From: DATHXC01 sp041662005
Lineage (GTDB): Bacteria; Pseudomonadota; Gammaproteobacteria; Burkholderiales; Methylophilaceae
Length of the DNA: 6,391 nucleotides
Assembly (NCBI GenBank): GCA_041662005.1
Contig: JBAZTJ010000133.1
Span: 1-6,391 of the forward strand
Reading direction: 5' to 3'
How positions within the stretch are numbered: the first letter of the stretch is position 1; each line of letters begins with the position of its first letter. Shown here in pieces: positions 1 to 5,670 of the stretch. Under the pieces are notes generated by a model. The model was not told where the DNA came from, searched no databases, and worked only from the letters and a program-made list of their open reading frames with translations. The translations under genes were made by a program, and so were the position numbers.

Positions 1-905
1 ACATGCTGAGGAATGCAGATCTGGCTATGTATCATGTCAAGCATGAAGGTCGTAACGGCTTTCATTTTTTCACGGAAGCATTGCAAGTCCAGGTCCTGCA
101 TAGAATCACGCTGGAAGGCGAGCTGCGTTCGCGGCGCTTACAGAAGCAGTTGGTGCTTTACTATCAACCGGTGATTAACGCAAAAACCTTACGGGTTTGC
201 GGGGCCGAAATGCTGGTGCGATGGAATCATCCCACCAGGGGCATATTGCCGCCGAGCGAGTTCATCTCGGTGGCAGAGGAGCTTGGGTATCTGGCCTCTA
301 TCGACACGACCAACAGGCGCCTGGCATGCAGGCAGCTCGCGCAATGGCGCAAACATCAGGTCGTGGACGATAATTTCGTCTTGGCAGTTAACACCAATGA
401 ACAGATATTGCGGCAGGATGACCTGTACACCTTTATTCAATCAGATTTGGATGAAACCGGCCTGCCAGGAAAATGTATATCCATAGAGGTGACGGAAGGC
501 GTGCTGGTGTCGGATTTTGAGAAGACATCCGCACTGCTGAACCGTATTAAGGCGCTGGGGGTGAGGGTTGCGATTGATGATTTTGGTACAGGATATTCAT
601 CAATGGCCTACCTGAAGTGGCTGCCGGCATCCATATTGAAGGTCGATCGTTCCTTTGTGCAAAGTGTGCCTGAAAGTGAAGCGGATTGCCGAGTATTGAA
701 GGCTATCATCACCATGGCGAAAAGCCTGGATCTTGTCGTCATCGTTGAAGGCGTAGAAACGATAGATCAGGCCAGGTTATGCCGTGAATATGGAGCTGAC
801 AAGTTGCAGGGCTTCCTCTTTTCCATGCCACTGTCCGTGGACGAGTTTGCTGTCTTTATTAAGGCGCATCAACCGGAGTTTTTTCTTCAGGATATTCTGG
901 GGTAA
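1..905 (+). CDS. GGDEF-EAL protein, c-di-GMP phosphodiesterase domain (5' end outside window)
   Basis: The EAL domain hydrolyses the second messenger c-di-GMP to linear pGpG, using two divalent metal ions, in the cytoplasm. The frame is open at the left edge. The first visible residues (ADLAMYHVKHEGRNGFHFF) are the typical end of a GGDEF domain, so the ATG at position 3 is internal. The EAL domain follows at about residues 35-290 of the visible part. Its signature reads E69-M-L instead of EAL. The other expected metal, substrate and catalytic residues are present: N130 (AVNTN), E162 (EVTE), D192-D193 in DDFGTGYSS, K213 in LKVDRSF, E249 in EGVE and Q269 in QGFLF. Nothing catalytic is missing, so I infer an active phosphodiesterase. 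EAL variants with M in the middle position are generally considered functional. The upstream GGDEF and any sensor domain cannot be judged. A diguanylate cyclase gene lies downstream on the same strand. Confidence 0.96.
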   Translation, partial: MLRNADLAMYHVKHEGRNGFHFFTEALQVQVLHRITLEGELRSRRLQKQLVLYYQPVINAKTLRVCGAEMLVRWNHPTRGILPPSEFISVAEELGYLASIDTTNRRLACRQLAQWRKHQVVDDNFVLAVNTNEQILRQDDLYTFIQSDLDETGLPGKCISIEVTEGVLVSDFEKTSALLNRIKALGVRVAIDDFGTGYSSMAYLKWLPASILKVDRSFVQSVPESEADCRVLKAIITMAKSLDLVVIVEGVETIDQARLCREYGADKLQGFLFSMPLSVDEFAVFIKAHQPEFFLQDILG

Positions 906-933
906 GACGACAATTTATACGCAGGATATTCTG
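888..933. repeat. Exact 12-bp direct repeat CAGGATATTCTG
   Basis: CAGGATATTCTG occurs at 888-899, inside the last codons of the EAL gene, and again at 922-933, in the gap. The copies are 34 bp apart, start to start. Each copy is itself a near-palindrome (CAG-g-ATAT-t-CTG with one mismatched pair). Two spaced dyads upstream of the cyclase gene could be a protein binding site, or a small duplication. There is no further evidence for either. Confidence 0.5.
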
Positions 934-940
934 CTTCTTT
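921..940 (+). terminator. Weak possible intrinsic terminator after the EAL gene
   Basis: GCAGG (921-925) can pair with TTCTGC (930-934 used) around an ATAT loop, giving five pairs including one G-U. The T-rich run TTCTTT (935-940) follows. The stem is short and the tract is interrupted by C, so this would be a weak terminator at best. It begins 16 bases after the EAL stop codon. It overlaps the second copy of the 12-bp direct repeat. Confidence 0.25.
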
Positions 941-982
941 CCTGAAAAATATCGTTTTTTACTACAAAAATAGTAGCTTAAG

Positions 983-1008
983 TGCCTGTTTGCGCGTGTT
1001 TTCAGGCA
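983..1008 (+). promoter_or_regulatory. Inverted repeat in the leader of the diguanylate cyclase gene
   Basis: TGCCTG (983-988) and CAGGCA (1003-1008) form a six-base inverted repeat with a 14-base spacer. In RNA a seventh G-U pair is possible (982 with 1009). The repeat ends 29 bases before the cyclase start codon, so it could be an operator or a leader hairpin. A CATAAT hexamer (1007-1012) resembles a -10 box but has no good -35 box 16-18 bases upstream, so I do not call a promoter. Confidence 0.3.
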
Positions 1009-1016
1009 TAATCCCA

Positions 1017-1033
1017 TCCCTAATTTAGGGGAG
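1017..1033 (+). promoter_or_regulatory. Ribosome binding site inside a palindrome, cyclase gene
   Basis: AGGGGAG (1027-1033) is the Shine-Dalgarno sequence for the ATG at 1038, with a short spacing of four bases. It overlaps a perfect inverted repeat, CCCTAA (1018-1023) and TTAGGG (1025-1030), separated by one base. In the transcript CCCTA can pair with TAGGG around a three-base loop, extended by a U-G pair at 1017/1031. This would partly hide the ribosome binding site. Whether it regulates translation is inference. Confidence 0.4.
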
Positions 1034-1037
1034 ATGC

Positions 1038-2210
1038 ATGGGGCTGGATACTCGTACGATCATGGTGATTTTTTCCATGCTGACGTTTATGTGCTTCGGC
1101 CTGTTTGAACTGGCGGGATTGCATGTCGGAAATATCCGTGGTGTCCGCCAATGGGCGATTGCCAATCTCTGCATCAGTATTGGGCTGAGCGCGTCCTATT
1201 TTTATACTTTTCCAACGGTTGGTTACGACTGGGCCGTGGTGTTTGGTGCAACCTTTGTCGCGATAGGCATCTGCCTGCAATACACAGGCATACAGGCATT
1301 CAAGGAGCAGCGCATTGCATGGCATTGGCTGTTGCTGATAGTTGGCGTAGTGGTACTGCAGACTATCTGGTTCAGTGTCATTCATCCCGATATTCGTCTC
1401 CGCGCCATTGCCAACTCCGTGGCATTTGCCATCGTCTATGTTGCGTGTGCGCGGCTGTTACTCGTCAGGATAGAGCCGCCACTAAGAACCGCCTACTGGT
1501 TTACCGGGCTGTCGTTCTTAGTGCTGGTACTGCTAATGTTGGTGCGGGCTGTCATGATCTGGCAATCGGCACCCGGCAGTTATGGCCTTTATGTCAATAT
1601 CCCCTTGAACCCACTATCATTTTTTATTGGCAGCTTGGTCCAGCTTTGTGTGGCATTTGGATTTCTGTTGATGCTGAACTACCGGTTACTGATGGATTTG
1701 CAGAGGATAGCCTCGCGTGATGCATTGACTGGCGCCTTCAATCGTCGTCGCCTTGAGGAGGAGGCCACCCGCTTGAAAGCTCGCGGTGAGCGTACCGGAG
1801 ACATGCTGGCTATCATGCTCATCGATATTGATCTTTTCAAATCCATTAATGACCGCTATGGCCATCCGGTTGGCGATGAGGTACTGCGCCGACTGGCAAA
1901 TATTGCGCAAACTTCAATCCGCGCAGATGACTACTTTGCTCGCTATGGTGGTGACGAGTTCTGCATTTTGCTGCCTTCAACCACGGAGGCTGCAGCAATG
2001 GGGTTGGCTGAGCGTTTGCGCCAGGCCTATGCTCAGGCTGCCCAAAAAAATGGCATGGATTACCTGAACAGTACCATCAGCATTGGCGTGGCGGATTCAA
2101 CGGCTAATGGACTGGAGCTTTCTTCCCTGACCGCAGCGGCGGACCAGGCGCTATATCGCGCCAAGCAGCAGGGCCGCAACCAGGTAGTGTCATATTCCAG
2201 CATGAGCTAG
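1038..2210 (+). CDS. Membrane-bound diguanylate cyclase (GGDEF)
   Basis: This enzyme makes c-di-GMP from two GTP, with the catalytic domain on the cytoplasmic side of the inner membrane. The N-terminal half (residues 1-215) has about seven hydrophobic segments, near residues 6-28, 38-58, 64-84, 94-115, 124-144, 153-175 and 193-214. I do not recognise this region as a named sensor family such as MASE1. The GGDEF domain spans about 220-385: DALTGAFNRR at 228-237, the metal-binding DIDLFKSINDRYGH at 263-276, and GGDEF at 304-308. An RxxD inhibitory site (R295-A-D-D298) lies exactly five residues before GGDEF, so product inhibition is expected. The domain ends with ALYRAKQQGRN, as usual in the family. 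The start at 1038 is supported by AGGGGAG just upstream. An ATG at 1034 is in another frame and soon stops. The preceding EAL gene encodes the opposing activity. Confidence 0.96.
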   Translation: MGLDTRTIMVIFSMLTFMCFGLFELAGLHVGNIRGVRQWAIANLCISIGLSASYFYTFPTVGYDWAVVFGATFVAIGICLQYTGIQAFKEQRIAWHWLLLIVGVVVLQTIWFSVIHPDIRLRAIANSVAFAIVYVACARLLLVRIEPPLRTAYWFTGLSFLVLVLLMLVRAVMIWQSAPGSYGLYVNIPLNPLSFFIGSLVQLCVAFGFLLMLNYRLLMDLQRIASRDALTGAFNRRRLEEEATRLKARGERTGDMLAIMLIDIDLFKSINDRYGHPVGDEVLRRLANIAQTSIRADDYFARYGGDEFCILLPSTTEAAAMGLAERLRQAYAQAAQKNGMDYLNSTISIGVADSTANGLELSSLTAAADQALYRAKQQGRNQVVSYSSMS

Positions 2211-2212
2211 GG

Positions 2213-2258
2213 CGCTTGGCTTCATGCCGGCGAGAAGCCGCGTTTGGCCGGGCAAGCG
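2213..2258 (+). repeat. Nested inverted repeats after the cyclase gene
   Basis: GGCTTC (2218-2223) and GAAGCC (2234-2239) are complementary with a ten-base loop. They are enclosed by CGCTTG (2213-2218) and CAAGCG (2253-2258); the two stems share base 2218, so one pair is lost if both form. The structure starts three bases after the cyclase stop. No T-tract follows the outer stem and only TTT follows the inner one. It may therefore protect the mRNA 3' end or slow polymerase rather than act as a classical terminator. I see no convincing promoter in the rest of the gap to the lipoprotein gene. Confidence 0.35.
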
Positions 2259-2297
2259 TTCACGGAACCCGATAGCTATGTACCTTGTCTCAATGTC

Positions 2298-2306
2298 AGG
2301 AGGAGG
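2298..2306 (+). promoter_or_regulatory. Strong ribosome binding site fixing the lipoprotein start
   Basis: AGGAGGAGG lies five bases before the ATG at 2312. It decides the start against the longer reading from the TTG at 2285, which would place this sequence inside the coding region and add nine residues in front of the signal peptide. Confidence 0.8.
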
Positions 2307-2311
2307 CTGCC

Positions 2312-2596
2312 ATGCGTATATTCAACATCCTGATACTCACTACCCTGATCTCAGCTTGCGCTACAACACCCGCCGAGCGTGCCGCACAAGCCGAACGGGA
2401 GGTAGACCAGATGGTTCAAGTATATGGCCCGGCTTGCAATAAGCTGGGCTACAAGCCGGAGTCTGACAGCTGGCGCAATTGTGTCCTGCAACTGGCAGCC
2501 CAGAACGACTTAAGAAGAGCCCGCCAGTTCAACAGCTATCCAACGACAACCCAGTGTTTTGGGAATCGCGGATTTTTCAACTGCTCAACGTTTTGA
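2312..2596 (+). CDS. Small cysteine-containing lipoprotein, function unknown
   Basis: This is a 94-residue protein with a lipoprotein signal peptide: a short R at position 2, a hydrophobic stretch at 4-15, and the lipobox LISAC with the lipidated cysteine at C16. Residue +2 is Ala, so export to the outer membrane is expected rather than retention in the inner membrane. The mature part starts with a charged, Ala/Glu-rich helix (residues 19-37, PAERAAQAEREVDQMVQ). It then has a C-x3-G-x10-C pattern (C42, G46, C57: ACNKLGYKPESDSWRNC) and a tail with C82 and C91. The four mature cysteines could form two disulfides in the periplasm. The pattern resembles a recurrent motif in small proteobacterial proteins (C..LGF.pGT...  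..C), but I cannot name a family or function. The gene follows the cyclase by 101 bases and converges with pbpC. Confidence 0.82.
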   Translation: MRIFNILILTTLISACATTPAERAAQAEREVDQMVQVYGPACNKLGYKPESDSWRNCVLQLAAQNDLRRARQFNSYPTTTQCFGNRGFFNCSTF

Positions 2597-2630
2597 GGCA
2601 TAAATCCCTCCCAAGCACGGTAAATGCTGC

Positions 2631-4949
2631 TTACGGCATGATTTCCACTTGCACATCACGGCTAGCGCTGCGGCCCTTGTCATCTACCACGGTCAGGTTA
2701 TGCCAGCCTGAGCTAGCTGGCCGCCAGGCCTTGCCACCGCTGTTGGCGGCGACATTGCCCAGGTAATCTTTATCCGAAAACCAGTACAGCACGCGAGCGT
2801 CGCCGCTGGCGGTGGCTTGCAGAGCTATCGTCTCGTCGGGCCGGGAAAGGCGCAAGGTGTAGCTCACCGATGTCAGCGGGGAAGTGATATGTGGCGCATC
2901 GCCTTCGCTACTTGGCGATTCACCACCACAATGCGCAGTGGGAGGCGTCCTGCGCGGCATGCCGGCCTCACGGAACAGTCGCATCATGTCTGAAGGCCAG
3001 AACTCGAATATTTCCTGATGTGTATTGGCATCATAAGGCGGGCAGGCGGCTTGGCCGGTCAGGTTATTGATCATGACTGGCCGGTGTAAGGTGCTGACCT
3101 TGATAGGCGATTTACCGGGGATAAACCAGGTGGATTCCAGCTGCCGGCACCAGGCATTGGGCAGGTCGCCGCTGGCGGCGCATACACTGACATGCTTTAA
3201 GCTTCGGGGCGGCAAGCGCACTGGTTCGCGCTCCGTCGGCATAGTAATGGGCAGCGCATCGGCGATGCGAAAGAACAAGGGCGCTGCCGCTTCTATGCCA
3301 ACGAATGCGGGGTTGGAAGCACCATCGAAATTGCCTATCCATACTGCCAGCACATACGGCCCTGTGATGCCCACAGTCCACGCATCACGAAACCCCCACG
3401 AGGTACCGGTTTTCCACATCGTGGTCCAACTGCGGCCATTGGCGGCGGGGATGCCATCCGGGCGCGGATTGGCGGCCAGCATGTCGAGCACGAGGTAGCT
3501 CGCTTCCGGGCTGATGAGTTGCATGCCGGGCAAACTCTTGCTTGCTTCTTCACTGGCCAGATAGCGTAAGGGTTTGAGCTGCCCCTGATTCGCCAGCATA
3601 GTGTAGAGCGTGGCGAGCTCTTCCATGGTCACTTCGCCACCGCCCAATACCAGCGCCAGGCCATAGTGGTCTTCGGATTGCAGTTTAGTGATACCCGCAT
3701 TTTTCATGAAGTCATACAGGCTGGGTTGTTTGAGCTTGCTGGCGAGGTACACCGCCGGGATATTGCGGCTACGGATCAGCGCATCACGCGCCGTCACGGG
3801 GCCAACAAAACGCCCGTCGAAATTCTCAGGTTGAAACGGGCCAAAAGCAGTAGGCGCATCCTTTAGTATGGACAGTGGATGTATCAACCCCTGATCCAGT
3901 GCCATGCCATAGATAAACGGCTTGAGCGTAGAGCCGGGCGAGCGCTTGCCCTGTGTGCCATTCACCTGGCCGTCAATGGCGGCATTCGCAAAATCCGCAG
4001 AGCCTTGCAGCGCAACGACCTGCTGGTTGCGTGTATCCACCAGCATAGCTACGGCATTATGTATTCCGCGTGCGCTGTTTTGCGCCACGTATTGTTTCAC
4101 CTGACGTTGTAACAATGCTTCTAGGCGCGGTTGCAAGGTGGTCTGGATAGTGCGGCTGTGGGTTGGGGATAAATCCTGGTTATCAGCCAGCACCTGATCA
4201 ACAAAATGCGGCGCAGCGAATGGCAGTTGATTGAGGCTGCGCAAAGGTACGGCAACATGCGCTAACTGTTCATCCGCCTTATTGCTAGGATGGCTGGCTT
4301 TCCAGCGTGCAAATAAGCGCAGCCTCGCCTGGTCCAATGAGCTGGTCTGGCTGGCACGGTGCTTGGGGCGCTGTGGAATCACAGCCAGCGTCAGCGCCTC
4401 CGGCATCGTCAGTTTCTCTGCGGTCTTGCCAAAATAGATCAGGCTCGCTGCACCCAACCCCTGGATATTGCGGCCATACGGCGCCAAATTCAAATAGGCT
4501 TCAAGAATGTCATGCTTGCTGTAACGTGACTCCAGCCAAAGCGCCAGTGCTACTTGCTTGAATTTTCCGCCGGGCGAGCGCGTATTCAAGCCATACACTA
4601 GCCGTGCCAGCTGCATGGTCAACGTGGAGCCACCCTGACGATTAGCGCCAGAATATGTCTGCCATGCCCCGCGCAACAAGGCTAAAGGGTTTACACCGAT
4701 ATGCCAGTAATACCACTGGTCCTCCTGCAGCTTGACGGCATCAATCAGTGTAGGTGACATCTGCTTGAGCGGCACCCATAAGCGATATTGTTCATCAGCG
4801 GCGAGGGACAGCCTGAGCAAGGATCCATCGGCTGCAAGTACGGCGGTAGAAGTGGGGGCGTAGGATGAGAGTGGGGAATGAGGCCATAGACGAATTAAGA
4901 GTAGAGTAGCAAAAAACACTGCGGCGATTACCAATACACGCTTTTTCAC
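2631..4949 (-). CDS. pbpC: Penicillin-binding protein 1C (bifunctional peptidoglycan synthase)
   Basis: This is a class A PBP that polymerises lipid II into glycan strands (GT51 domain) and has a transpeptidase domain that binds penicillin. It is anchored in the inner membrane and acts in the periplasm. At 772 residues it is close to E. coli PbpC (about 770). Domains in order: signal anchor at 4-22; glycosyltransferase at about 60-215, with E76-D77 in EDQWYYWH, the QGGSTLTMQLAR motif at 105-116 and RYSKHDILEAYLN at 142-154; transpeptidase at about 295-565, with the nucleophile S340 in STLK (340-343), SRN at 394-396 and KTGTS at 513-517; and a C-terminal PBP1C-type domain (BiPBP_C) at about 690-770. 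All catalytic motifs are intact. The start is GTG, 10 bases after the endopeptidase stop, with only a weak AGG as ribosome binding site, so translational coupling is likely. It is the last gene of the leftward operon. Confidence 0.97.
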   Translation of the reverse strand: MKKRVLVIAAVFFATLLLIRLWPHSPLSSYAPTSTAVLAADGSLLRLSLAADEQYRLWVPLKQMSPTLIDAVKLQEDQWYYWHIGVNPLALLRGAWQTYSGANRQGGSTLTMQLARLVYGLNTRSPGGKFKQVALALWLESRYSKHDILEAYLNLAPYGRNIQGLGAASLIYFGKTAEKLTMPEALTLAVIPQRPKHRASQTSSLDQARLRLFARWKASHPSNKADEQLAHVAVPLRSLNQLPFAAPHFVDQVLADNQDLSPTHSRTIQTTLQPRLEALLQRQVKQYVAQNSARGIHNAVAMLVDTRNQQVVALQGSADFANAAIDGQVNGTQGKRSPGSTLKPFIYGMALDQGLIHPLSILKDAPTAFGPFQPENFDGRFVGPVTARDALIRSRNIPAVYLASKLKQPSLYDFMKNAGITKLQSEDHYGLALVLGGGEVTMEELATLYTMLANQGQLKPLRYLASEEASKSLPGMQLISPEASYLVLDMLAANPRPDGIPAANGRSWTTMWKTGTSWGFRDAWTVGITGPYVLAVWIGNFDGASNPAFVGIEAAAPLFFRIADALPITMPTEREPVRLPPRSLKHVSVCAASGDLPNAWCRQLESTWFIPGKSPIKVSTLHRPVMINNLTGQAACPPYDANTHQEIFEFWPSDMMRLFREAGMPRRTPPTAHCGGESPSSEGDAPHITSPLTSVSYTLRLSRPDETIALQATASGDARVLYWFSDKDYLGNVAANSGGKAWRPASSGWHNLTVVDDKGRSASRDVQVEIMP

Positions 4950-4956
4950 TAAATGT

Positions 4957-4970
4957 AGCCTAGCTAGACT
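4957..4970. repeat. Near-palindrome at the endopeptidase-pbpC junction
   Basis: The core CTAGCTAG (4960-4967) is a perfect 8-bp palindrome. With one mismatched pair it extends to 14 bp (AG-c-CTAGCTAG-a-CT). It contains the endopeptidase stop codon and the region where the pbpC ribosome binding site should be. CTAG is often rare in proteobacterial DNA, so two copies in 8 bp stand out. It could be chance, or a scar of the insertion. Confidence 0.3.
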
Positions 4971-5670
4971 TTAAGGGTTCGCACGGAATTGCAAAGTCGA
5001 CGTGATAATGTTCGTCGTGACGTATCCAGGCCTTACCTTTCATAAACTTAATGTTGGATTTTAAATAGCCGCCTTTTTGAGTTGCTAAGAGCTCAGGTAA
5101 ATATGGAGGATCAAATATTACAAGGGCAATACCATAACCGGCGGCCTTTGCGGCTTTATCAAGCTGGTATAAATGCTCTGCAATTGATTCAAAGTCTATT
5201 GAATATCCTTCGAATTTTGCGTTCTGATCAAAATCTATTTCATATCCAAATTTATTGGTAATGCTTCTTGGCAGTGGAACGGATCGGCCAGTAGCATCAA
5301 TTACTGGAACCATAAAATCAACTGACAAACCATTTCTGTGAGTTTTGTGAGGTCGAATCCGCCCACCTTTAGCCCAGCCAGTTTCGCCATACACAAAGAC
5401 TTTGTTTGGCTTCTCGTTTTGCAAAGATTGATAAGCATTTGAAATGATTTTTGCAACTTTGGAGTGTACGTAATTTCTTCCTAGCGTTGCTCCCAAAGTG
5501 CTATATGCGGAGAAATTCGATCCGCTTCTAGGAAGTTGGACACCACTATCGAGATGTCCATTTGATACAGTGCCAAAACATGTACTGTCTGTTGCATATG
5601 CAGGGATCGTGATAGTCAGAAATAGGCCTGAGATGACACTGGCGAGCATGAGCCGTATATTAGTAATCAT
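4960..5670 (-). CDS. Secreted murein endopeptidase, MepA family (M74, LAS metallopeptidase)
   Basis: Predicted zinc endopeptidase that cuts peptide crosslinks of peptidoglycan in the periplasm and is not inhibited by penicillin. A Sec signal peptide is clear: hydrophobic core at about 8-22, cleavage after AYA at residue 26. The mature protein keeps H108, H111 and D118 (HKTHRNGLSVD) and H218, H221 and H223 (RHDEHYHV). These match, with the same spacing, what I recall of E. coli MepA H110/H113/D120 and H206/H209/H211. SNG (36-38), LP and GGR (102-104) also agree. At 236 residues it is shorter than E. coli MepA (about 274) and lacks the proline- and cysteine-rich tail; C31 and C230 could form one disulfide. 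The ATG overlaps the macroglobulin stop (ATGA); the ribosome binding site is weak. G+C is about 41% against 57-60% in rows counted in both neighbours, suggesting transfer. A mepA ortholog is possible, but the similarity is only family-level. Confidence 0.93.
   Translation of the reverse strand: MITNIRLMLASVISGLFLTITIPAYATDSTCFGTVSNGHLDSGVQLPRSGSNFSAYSTLGATLGRNYVHSKVAKIISNAYQSLQNEKPNKVFVYGETGWAKGGRIRPHKTHRNGLSVDFMVPVIDATGRSVPLPRSITNKFGYEIDFDQNAKFEGYSIDFESIAEHLYQLDKAAKAAGYGIALVIFDPPYLPELLATQKGGYLKSNIKFMKGKAWIRHDEHYHVDFAIPCEPLKSS
5667..5670 (-). other. ATGA stop-start overlap, macroglobulin and endopeptidase
   Basis: The macroglobulin stop TGA (5669-5667) and the endopeptidase ATG (5670-5668) share bases. 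No strong Shine-Dalgarno sequence precedes the ATG. The endopeptidase is therefore probably translated by ribosomes that finish the macroglobulin, which ties their amounts together. Confidence 0.8.

Noticed and set aside
945..976. A/T runs and TACTA/TAGTA (960-964, 971-975) as a terminator
   Set aside because: The pairing is five A-T-rich bases only, and the T-run precedes rather than follows the stem.
1007..1012. CATAAT as -10 box of a promoter for the cyclase
   Set aside because: The only TTG-containing hexamer (TTGCGC at 990-995) is 11 bases away, too close, and the sequence at the right distance is unlike a -35 box.
1020..1385. Open frame of 121 codons on the - strand
   Set aside because: It lies opposite the membrane part of the cyclase, has no family-like sequence, and the + strand gene is well supported.
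1151..1720. Open frame of 189 codons on the + strand
   Set aside because: It overlaps the cyclase gene in another frame; the translation is rich in C, W and R without any domain.
2285..2311. TTG at 2285 as start of the lipoprotein
   Set aside because: The strong AGGAGGAGG before the ATG at 2312 would become coding, and the signal peptide would be preceded by an acidic extension.
3067..3498. Open frame of 143 codons on the + strand
   Set aside because: It is opposite pbpC, whose transpeptidase motifs lie in this stretch. The translation is rich in R, P and M, as expected for a shadow frame.
4960..5670. Phage endolysin or type VI effector instead of a resident endopeptidase
   Set aside because: It has its own Sec signal peptide, and no phage or secretion-system genes or immunity gene are nearby. 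Foreign origin is possible, but an effector role is unsupported.
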